Positions 55,974 to 64,000 of a stretch of 64,000 nucleotides of DNA are shown here, one piece after another. The translations under genes and the position numbers were made by a program. The DNA is from Clitoria ternatea (lineage: Eukaryota > Streptophyta > Magnoliopsida > Fabales > Fabaceae). The first letter of the stretch is position 1, and each line of letters begins with the position of its first letter. The notes below the pieces were generated by a model that made no database searches, was not told the DNA's origin, and saw only the letters and a program-made list of their open reading frames with translations. The DNA lies in NCBI GenBank assembly GCA_037962975.1, contig CM075669.1, forward strand, positions 185,822,501-185,886,500, given 5' to 3'.

Positions 55974-57074
55974 ATGTCTTCCTCAAGAACCATTAAGAAG
56001 GCAAGGTCTTCCATGGCCCAAACCAACAACCCTCTTGACTTCTCTAGATTTTTCACTACCCCTAGAGATCTTCAAAACTTTATCAATAACTTTTCTGAGA
56101 AGGATATCATCTCCCTCCACTACATCAACGCTAAGACATTTGACCACCCTAGCCTCACCTTCACTCAAAGCCTCCACCATTATAACCTTTTCCCCTTCCT
56201 CACCCTTAAGGAAGAGCTCTATTACCCTGAACTCATAAGGGTATTCTACTACAACCTTAAGCTTGCAAATGGGTTGCTGGAATCAAAGGTCAAAAATGTG
56301 ACCCTTAGGCTCACAAATGCCCAACTGGTAGAAATCACTCTACTGCCACTCAATGATGCTGAGTTTGACAGAGGAGATCCTGAGGACGAATGGGACTTCA
56401 ATGCCATCACTGTTCGACAATCACTGTGGAAGGCTGCTCGCCCAAGGAGCAACCACAAACTGGTAGGCCACTTGACCATGAACAACCGTCTTCTTCACTT
56501 TTTCTTGGTCAAGATGTTGGTTCCTCGTGGTGGGAACTATGCTCTGGTGGAAGAGGATGATGTTCTCTTAATGTGGGCTATGCAGAACCAAAAAGAAATA
56601 AATTAGGTTCAAATGCTTAAGCTGCACATGCTCCATGCCAAAGACCAGCAAAAGCTTCCCTACGCCATCCTACTCACTAAAATCTTCAAAGCTTTTGGAG
56701 TAGACTTGGCTAGAGAGTTGTCGGAAAAGGTGCCTCCCAAGGCTTGCATTGGCACTCATCATCTCACAAAAATGGGTATCATTTTTGTAAATGGAGCTTG
56801 GCACTTAAAGATGGAAGGCATTAATGCCAACATTACCTTTGAAGCTGCTGATGAACCTGCCCTTCCTCCTCCTGTAACTCAAGCTGAACCATCCGCCCCT
56901 GCTGAGCCCTTCGCATCCCTCTATGCACACCTTGACAGTCGGTTTGACCGCATTGAGAACTCTATTTAAGAGTTCCAAATGACTGAGCAACAACACTTCG
57001 AAATGATGCAACAACGTTACGATGAGTTGTCTCACCAAATCTCAGAACTTCGCTTTTTCCATCCGGATAATTAG
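55974..57074 (+). pseudogene. SIRE env-like accessory gene
   Basis: A frame of 366 codons plus stop, with two internal stops: TAG at 56604-56606 and TAA at 56967-56969. It starts MSSSRTIKKARSSMAQTNNP, then FSRFFTTPRDLQNFINNF, LKEELYYPELIRVFYYNLKL, LVGHLTMNNRLLHFFLVKML and a Pro/Ala/Glu-rich part before a coiled-coil C-terminus (MTEQQHFEMMQQRYDELSHQ). The pattern of a basic N-terminus, a globular domain resembling plant 'putative transposon protein' domains and a coiled coil recalls the Athila env-like and Ogre antisense proteins. I see no signal peptide or convincing membrane span, so an envelope function is doubtful. It has its own predicted promoter. Function is unknown. Confidence 0.78.
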
Positions 57075-57597
57075 ATCCGTTTTATTGTGCCTTGTTTTAG
57101 TTATTTTAATTCAGTTTCTTTGAAATTCTGCAATATTTCCTTTGTGTAATTTCCTGTTTTTGCATTAAATAAACGTTTCAATTTCAATATATCTCTATGT
57201 TGCTTTATTGTTTTTGATGATTCCAAAGGGGGAGAAATACTTGAGTTCATCTAAATACTTGAGTTCATTCTGATTATAAATGAAACAAGTGCTAAAAACT
57301 GTTTGATAATAACAAATGGTTAACAAATTAGAAAATTATCTCTAAGGCATAAACTCTCTTAGATAGGGGGAGATATTTTGAAATAAGAGATAATGATAAC
57401 TTGTTAAAAAGATAATGCAGAATCTGAAATAGATATGAGATAATGCTCAAGAGATAATATTTTTGAATTAAGAGATAACATTGTGCAAAATTTGAATATG
57501 TTTTTGATAGAGATAAAATTAGAGATAATAGATAAGTTTTTGAACTAACAACCCTCAAGAGATGAACATTGTTTGTCATTATCAAAAAGGGGGAGAA
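57075..57597 (+). other. SIRE 3' untranslated region and polypurine tract
   Basis: No gene. A stretch rich in AGAGATAA repeats (57350-57560) is followed by the PPT AAAAAGGGGGAGAA (57584-57597), directly before the 3' LTR. A similar AAAGGGGGAGAAA lies upstream at 57226-57238 and could act as an internal PPT. Confidence 0.7.
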
Positions 57598-59049
57598 TGT
57601 GTTTGAATATGCTTTTAGGTTCACAGATTTTGATAATGATAAAGGACTCTTGAAGAAAAATTGGAGAAACAAGAAAAAGCATCAGACCTGTAAAAACACG
57701 CAGGCTAATCGATTAGGAAGACATATCTAATCGATTAGATGGCTTCTGTTTTGACAAATAATCGATTACACACACAAGAATAATCGATTACATAGTTTCT
57801 GTTTGTACAATAATCAATTACACCCTAACCCTAATCGATTACCAAGATGAAAAATTGATTTAAATGTATCAGGTACTTATGCTAATCGATTGCAAGACAT
57901 CAGACAATCGATTACAAGGCTGCTGGAATGACACTAATCGATTACAGTGAAGACATAATCGATTACCCAACTGCATAACCTAATTAAATGCATCAGGCAC
58001 CATCACTAATCGATTACGAGATAAGACATAATCGATTACCAAGGTTCTGAGTTGAAGCTAATCGATTACAAGGTATTGGCTAATCGATTACAGCACGAAT
58101 TACACTAAAGATTTCAAAGTGTAATCGATTACAGCTCGAGGCGTAATCAATTACGATAGTGCCAGAAATTATGGAAAGTGCTTTTAAGTGGAAACCAACT
58201 CATTTCTCCACATCTCTCAGGCACTCACGAGCTGCAACGGCTTGAAACTCCATTATGCTCATCTCCAAGCTCTATAAATGCAAGACTCCTTCAAGCTACT
58301 TAAAGCAATTAATCACATCCATCAAAGGGAGATCAATTCTTGAGTCTTGTGAGTTTTACTCTTGTATAGTTTCATTTTTCTGAAACTTAGAACTATAACT
58401 TGTATATCCTCTCTTGTTGAGAGTTTGAATTTGAGAGATCATTCACTTGTATATCTGTTCTATTTAGAGAGTCTATATCTTGTAAACATTACCAAACACA
58501 AAGGCTTTTCACTCTTGGTTGAGTGGTCACAAAGGTTGGGATTCAACCTTTGGGTATTAAGAGTTTGAGAGACCAGGTGGGTTACCCTTGTGCTAGTGAG
58601 GATTGAGTTCTTGAGTGTGGGACACTAGGAAGCTGCAATTGCTCATAGCTTGTAATCTCTAAACTTCAATAGTGGAAATCCTTCAAGTGGGTTGCTTGAA
58701 GGCGAGATGTACACCGGGTTGGTGGAACTCATTAAATTGGTTTGCAAGCTCTTCTCCCTTACTCTTTTACATTCATATTCTGCATTTAATTGATTTGTGT
58801 TGATTGATTGTGATTTGCTTACTTGAGCTTGCTTAAATTAGTTAACTTTAAACATTGCACACCAAGTGTTTGACAAATTGCCTTAGCATATTTACTTCTT
58901 GTCTTGCATTGTCTCTTGAATTAAACTTGACTTTACTTGCATAATCTTTAAACTTGTGATAAAAGAATCAAGTTCAAAGGCACTCCAAGCAAAGTTTTTA
59001 AAAACTCAATTCACCCTCCCTCTTAAGTATTGAGGCCACTTGAATAACA
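57598..59049 (+). repeat. SIRE 3' LTR
   Basis: 1452 bases, TGTGTTTGAATATG to TGAATAACA, followed by the TSD GGTTT. It has the motif array at 57704-58155 with one more copy than the 5' LTR, and a TATA box at 58271-58280. Confidence 0.93.
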
Positions 59050-60453
59050 GGTTTTATTTTAAATAAATGGAAGTTATTGAAATTTAATTGTTATAACTCA
59101 TTTCTCTCATTTTTGTAGTAAAAAGCTGAGGAATCAAAGTGAAAATTTATTCAAAGCAGAAGGGCTGATGCGTAGCATCTAACCTATGCTCAGCGTCAAG
59201 AATTTGGTGTTGACGCTACGCATCAGGCCCACGTGTAGCGTCTGGTGCTACGTGTATCCCACTTACAGGTGGGATTGCACTCAGAAAATGGGCCAAATAA
59301 TGGCCAAAACACTTCTGAATAAAGGCCAATACGCAGTGGGAAACATGTCTGCTGATCATTGGGAGATAATGGAGCAAATTAAGGCTGGAAATCATGAGAT
59401 TAATGGAGGCTGAGTCAGACGCTTGACACGTAGCGCTACATCCACGCGTAGCATCAGGACCTCTACTTAGCCCTATAAATAGGGCCATTTGCCATCGGTT
59501 TTGGGCATGCTTTCCTTCATTTTCTCTTTCAATCCCATAATTTCAGAATCCCATTTTGTATTCTAATCTCTTATCCAAAACCTTTGTACTGCAGAATAGT
59601 TTTTATATACTTGAGAGTGTTGTTTAGTGTTTTTCTTCCATGTTGTGAAGTGTGTTCAAGTGTGATCAAGTATCTGTGATGTCTTCAATTGTAAGTTGTG
59701 TTTTTACTTTCACTATGTGTAACTAATCTGTTTATGTTGGAATTAGTGAACCAATCTATGAATATGATGTTTTGATTATGCCTTATGTATGTTTATGATC
59801 CAAGTTTCATGTTAGTATTTCAACTCTTATTAGTATGAACTTCAAACGGGAGAATGATTTTCATGTGTGTTAAGTCACTTTAACGAAAGTAAAAGTTGAA
59901 ATATCCTTAATATACCAATTACTAGGGATAGAGTTGGTATTATTGTTGTGATAAGGCCAGCACTTAAAGGAAGTTTTTACTGAGAAAGCATATGAGGGAT
60001 CAGACTTTATAGTAACTATTTAGAATTTACTCACCGAGGGATCGGGTTTAATGATTTTAAGTTGCAATAACATGAAGTTGAAGATTAAATATGCATATTT
60101 ATAATTAGTATGTTATATTCTAGTGCGGGGATCTAAATTCCAACATAGTTTGTTATACTGTGTTTAAATCTCAAGTATTGGAATTATTCTTAAGTACTAT
60201 TTTAAAGTCAATCTCTAGATAGATTTATAATTTACTGTCTTTTACATAATGCATCAATCATACTCTGAATCTATAAATAATGTATACTTGGTTTATAAAT
60301 CATTCTTTTCTTAATAAGTTTTGATACATTTTACCATAGTAAACAAAAATTACTGTTTCATATTGAAAACATTCAATCCTTGAGGGAACGATATCTTTTT
60401 GAAAACTACAACAATATATTGGTTCGCTTGCCAAAAATCCAACAACATTCAAG
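59050..60453 (+). repeat. Athila 3' LTR, remainder
   Basis: Continues the LTR after the SIRE TSD. U3 holds a TACGCGTA/TAGCGTC-type array (59165-59457) ending about 15 bases before the TATA box CCCTATAAATAG (59471-59482). A CCTTGAGGGAACGATATC block near 60380 and TTGGTTCGCTTGCC near 60420 are typical of Athila LTR ends. The exact end at about 60453 is uncertain. Confidence 0.65.
59165..59457. repeat. TACGCGTA/TAGCGTC motif array in Athila LTR
   Basis: About nine copies in both orientations: GATGCGTAGCATC, CTCAGCGTCAAG, GACGCTACGCATCAGG, CACGTGTAGCGTC, TGCTACGTG, ACACGTAGCGCTAC and CCACGCGTAGCATCAGG. The inverted LTR at 62466-63650 has equivalents at 63150-63440. Confidence 0.7.
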
Positions 60454-61440
60454 CACTAACACTGACGCTGGTGGCAAGCGTGGCTACGTGCAAATGCGAG
60501 GGAAATCAGTTTTTATTTCAAAATTCAGTTGTAATTTAGTTAATTTAAGTCTCCTATTTATTTTTGTAAATCATTAAGAGTAAATTTTGTAATTAAGTTG
60601 TTAATTATGGTATATGTATATATAGTTGCAGTCATGTTAATGGAACACACAATTAATAATGCAATTTCACTTTTCAGAATCACTTTTCTCTCGACATCTT
60701 TTCCCTCTTTATTTTCTCTGCATTTTACTATGACTTCCAACACCAGATTCAACTCTTCTCCTTTCATGGATTGCTAAATACATAAGGTTGGAAGTAGCTG
60801 AAGCTTCAATAGAGGTATAATTCTATGGCTGAAGTGCCCCTATCTTGAACATGTGGAACATAGCAAGGAGTGGAAATCAAACTCTGAATTGGAAGGTTCA
60901 TACCAATCTTTGAGCTCTCTCCATAGAGGAATCATGGTTGAGACTCAGGTAATCTCCTTGTTACCTAATTACCTCAAGCCTAAGGTTTTAGGTGGATAGT
61001 TAAGGTTCAATCTTGTAATTTCACATTAAGTTCTAGTGGACTTAAGCACCTAAGGAATTAGGTTTTAATTGCATTAAGATTAGTATTAATCACCTAAGGA
61101 AGTAGGGATAGTCATTTATAAAGTTGTGCATGTTATAATTTAGGGAATTACTCTTGTCCATTGAGTTTTACTAAGATTGATAGCTGAAGTTAGTTCCAAC
61201 CTATCCTTAATCAGTGTTTTTACCTTCTTTATCATCCATTCTAGGTTCTGTAATTGCATTGTGAAAAGTACAACAACATTAAATCTAAAACTAAAAAGAG
61301 AATTTGATGAACTGTTCATATTTCTTGCTTAGTTCAGCTAGTATCAGTCCTTGATTGTGGTAATTACCTCAATCCTTGTGGGAACGATACAAATATATTA
61401 CTTTTTAATAATTGGTGCGCTTTCCATAAAAATCATCATT
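60454..61440 (+). repeat. Second Athila-like LTR remnant
   Basis: AT-rich with no coding sequence. Its right end (CCTTGTGGGAACGATAC near 61374, TTGGTGCGCTTTCC near 61416, AATCATCA at 61440) again has the form of an Athila LTR end, but differs from the one at 60380-60453. It may be part of a different LTR; I cannot define its start. Confidence 0.4.
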
Positions 61441-61449
61441 TGATGAAAC

Positions 61450-62465
61450 TGCATCACACAACAACAGGATGTGCATGGAAATAAGGCCTTAAACATCTAG
61501 AGGCCCAAATAACCGCCAGGGCAGCTTTATCAATCTTTTAATACCAGTCGTCGACTCTTTGTAGTGTATTTCCTATGAAATACACTAGCCTTTGTCCCTC
61601 CTAAGTCTCTTTTACCAAGGCCACCCCTAGAGCCTCATCAGACACTGTTAAGTATAGAATAAGCAATTCTCTGGGGTCAGGTCTCACTAAAATGGGAGGT
61701 TTGGACAACACCTTTTTGAGCTCCTGAAATACTTACTCTTGCTCCTGCCCCAACTCAAACTTCTTCGACTTCTTCAAAATCTTATACAGGGGGAGGGATC
61801 TATGTGCCATCTTGGGCATGAATCGTGCCAAGGCTGCCACTTTTCCATTCAAGGACTGAACTTCCCTTAAGTTCTTTGGGCTCTGTAGGTCCTGAATTGC
61901 TTGACACTTGCCCGGATTCACCTCTATGCCGCACTGAGTCAACATAAAGCCTAAAAGTATTCCAGCAGGCACAATAAACGTGCACTTCAATGGGTTCAAG
62001 CGTATGTTGTATTGCTTCAGGTGTGTGAAAACGTGGCATAGATCTTTAACATGATCACCCCTAGTTGGGGTCTTAGCAATAATATCATCAATGTACACCT
62101 CCACCAGTTTGGTGTACATGCCTTTGAAAACTTTATTGATTATTCGCTAGTATTTAGCTCTAGCATTCTTCAGATCGAAGGGCGTGACGGTGTAACAGAA
62201 TACATTATGGTCATTGACGAATATTGTCTTCTCCTGATCCTTCTCCCACATCAGAATTAGGTTGTACCCTAAACAGGCATCCATAAAGGATAAGTACTGG
62301 TAACTAGATGAATCATCAACCATCCTATCAATGTTTGGGAGGGGGTATGGATCCTTTGGTCAGTAACGGTTCAAATCAATGTAATTTGTACACATCCTCC
62401 ACTTGCTACACCATCACCACATTCGAAAGCCAAGAAGAATACTGGATTTCCCTGATGATTCCAAC
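61450..62465 (-). pseudogene. Tat-lineage RT-RNase H remnant
   Basis: Read leftwards: SSWLSNVVMV near 62440, then SFMDACLGYNLILMWEKDQE, TIFVNDHNVFCYTVTPFDLK, VEVYIDDIIAKTPTRGDH (active site YIDD near 62090), KCTFIVPAGILLGFMLTQCG, NLREVQSLNGKVAALARF, and RNase H VYFIGNTLQ and KIDKAALAVIWASRCLRPYF near 61480-61590. Frames are broken by stops and small shifts. The NLREVQ...AALARF segment is typical of Tat/Retand-type RTs. With the gag piece at 63651-64000 it appears to be one minus-strand element. It is a dead fragment. Confidence 0.8.
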
Positions 62466-63650
62466 TTGAAATTTAAACACAAATTGACAAACTATGTTGA
62501 AATTAGGATCCCTTCACTAGAATATAACATAGTAATTATAAACATGCATATTTAATCATCAAGTTTATGTCATTGTAACTTAAAATCATTCAACCTGATC
62601 CCTCGGTGAATAAATTCTAAATAGTTACCGTAAAGTCTGATCCCTCAGATGCTTTCTCAGTAAAAAATTGCTTTAAGTGTTGGCCTTAACACAATAATAA
62701 TTACCAAGTCTATCCCTAGTAATTCGTATATTAAGGGTATTTCAACTTTTACTTCTGTTAAAGTAGTTTTAACACATATAAAAATCATTCTCCTATTTAA
62801 AGTTCATACTAATAAAAGATCGAAATACTAACATGAAACTTAAATCATAAACATGCATAATTCATAATCACAACATCATATTCGTAGATTGGTTCTCTAA
62901 TTCTAACATAAACAGATTAGTTACACATGGTAAATGTAAAAACACAACTTACAAGTGGAGACATGACGGATACTTGATTGAACTTGACAACACATTTTAA
63001 AACACAAATGGAAATAATGCTAAAACAACACTCTCAAGTATATAGAAGTTATTATCATAATTCAGAGTGTAAAAGACTCTAAATTGGGTGCTAAGGAATG
63101 ATGAAACCTATGGCAAATTACCCTATTTATAGTGTTGAGTTGAGGTCCTGATGCTACGCGTAAGCATGGCGCTGCGTGTCAGGCCTCTAACTTAGCCTCC
63201 ATTAATCTTCCAAAATTTCAGCCATAATTATCCCAATTATGACTCAATAATGTGCAGACCTAGTCCCTTGTTGTCTCCCACTACATTTATGTCTTTGGAC
63301 TGAAGTGGTTTGGCCATTATTTGGCCGTTTTTATGAGTGTAATTCCACCTATTAGTGGGATACATATAGCACCTGACGCTACGTGTGGGCCCGCCACTAC
63401 GCGTCAAGACCAAAATCTTGATGCTGAGTGTGGGGTTGTTGCTATGCGTCAGCCCTCTAACTTGTATAATTCTTCCTCTTTTAACCTTAAATTTTTACTG
63501 CATAAATGTGAAAAGTAGGTCATGTCAAGTTAAATTCAATAACTTCTATTTATTTGCTCTAAAACCTACTTTTTATTTCTATTTAAACTTAATTTTTATT
63601 AATTTTCTCACACTTTTTATTATAAAATAAATGTAAATTAAAGACTAACA
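62466..63650 (-). repeat. Inverted, truncated Athila LTR
   Basis: Starts TGTTAGTCTTTAATTT at 63650 on the minus strand and aligns, inverted, with 49001-49089 plus 59055 to about 60175. It has the motif array (63130-63440) and a TATA box (ATAAATAGGG on the minus strand at 63121-63130). Its U5 end is lost where it meets RT sequence near 62466. It belongs to the same family as the 3' LTR at 49001 but is clearly diverged. Confidence 0.75.
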
Positions 63651-64000
63651 GGAACGTCCTATAGAGTAGAGCGCCGGATGCTCCCGTAATCAACATAGTG
63701 GTGGTGAACATGGTGAGATGGTTCTTCAAATCCCCCCGGTCATATTTCTCCATCATTGGTAGTTTGTAGTTTGGGGGGTTGGTGCTGCCATGATCTCCTC
63801 CGTGAACGGATGAGCAGCGTAGAGGTTAGTCGAGTCAAGTTTGTCCATTCCTTTTGTCGACTGAGTATCACAATAGCCAGTCCCCTGTTGGGTGGTTCAG
63901 GTGTTGTGGTAGCTAGAGGCTTCTCATTCCTCTATCCTATGAGTACGTAACTCGTTGTTCTCCTGGCGCAGTTCTTCTACTATACGTTGTAGCATTTCAA
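63651..64000 (-). pseudogene. Tat-lineage gag fragment
   Basis: Read leftwards, a HPFTEEIMAAP segment near 63810 is followed after a frameshift by a MEKYDRGDLKNHLTMF segment, resembling the start of the capsid domain in Tat-lineage Gag. The Athila LTR start at 63650 interrupts it. Sequence further right is not readable as a long frame. It probably belongs to the same element as the RT remnant at 61450-62465. Confidence 0.55.

Larger units (their letters stand above)
49090..59049 (+). mobile_element. SIRE/Maximus-type Ty1/copia element
   Basis: A 9.96-kb element with TSD GGTTT (49085-49089 and 59050-59054), LTRs of 1430 and 1452 bases (TGTGTTTGAATATG to TGAATAACA), an initiator tRNA-Met PBS, gag, protease-integrase-RT-RNaseH in Copia order, an env-like gene and a PPT. 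It lies in the Athila 3' LTR. Several stops and frameshifts show it is inactive, although the LTRs remain very similar. Confidence 0.95.
44399..60453 (+). mobile_element. Athila-type element, 3' half, split by SIRE
   Basis: Contains RNase H-integrase remnants, an env-like pseudogene with its leader, a PPT and a 3' LTR broken by the SIRE element. The left part of the element is missing where the LARD abuts it. It is much more degraded than the nested elements, consistent with being an older host. The 3' boundary near 60453 is estimated from an Athila-like LTR end (TTGGTTCGCTTGCCAAAAAT, then CCAACAACA). Confidence 0.7.

Overview
The window is plant nuclear heterochromatin made almost entirely of nested LTR retrotransposons. 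I found no host gene, tRNA or rRNA. Lineages were assigned from polyprotein motifs, primer-binding sites (PBS), polypurine tracts (PPT), LTR ends and target-site duplications (TSDs). The mix of Calypso-type Athila, SIRE/Maximus, Ogre and Tekay elements suggests a papilionoid legume such as Vigna, Phaseolus or Glycine; the species is inference.

Layout. 1-6640: two Calypso (Athila-lineage) copies in opposite orientation. The minus-strand copy shows its 5' LTR (1975-3822), a tRNA-Asp-type PBS and an open gag-protease frame leaving the left edge. The plus-strand copy shows only its 3' end and 3' LTR (4856-6640). 6641-44398: a large non-autonomous element (LARD) with a 5' LTR tail, a 2.1-kb non-coding interior and a 3' LTR of about 5.8 kb split by two insertions. 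These are a Tekay chromovirus (12616-20494, TSD AAGCC) and a 20.4-kb Ogre (23677-44039, TSD CATCG). 44399-60453: an old Athila-type element (pol remnant, env-like pseudogene, 3' LTR) whose LTR is split by a SIRE-type Copia element (49090-59049, TSD GGTTT). 60454-64000: remnants of a minus-strand Tat-lineage element (gag, RT, RNase H) broken by Athila-type LTR pieces.

How parts work together. Ogre carries ORF1, gag-protease, a short intron, RT-RNaseH-aRNaseH-integrase, and a spliced accessory gene on the opposite strand with its own TATA box. SIRE carries gag, pol and an env-like gene with its own upstream TATA box. Most in-frame stops fit C-to-T (or G-to-A) changes, often TAG where CAG would fit, as expected for methylated, silenced DNA.

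Main observation. Each family carries an array of its own short CG-containing, mostly palindromic motif: CGCTTGAGCG in Calypso, CGCTCAAGCG/CGCCCAGGCG in the LARD, ACACCGGTGT in Ogre, AATCGATTA in SIRE, and a TACGCGTA/TAGCGTC type in Athila. Arrays lie around or upstream of LTR TATA boxes. In SIRE and Ogre, and more weakly in Athila, the same motif recurs at the internal promoter or leader of the accessory gene. This resembles the motif-array/anti-silencing-protein arrangement of VANDAL transposons and may be a comparable, family-specific regulatory system in LTR retrotransposons. Function is inference; motif positions are read directly.
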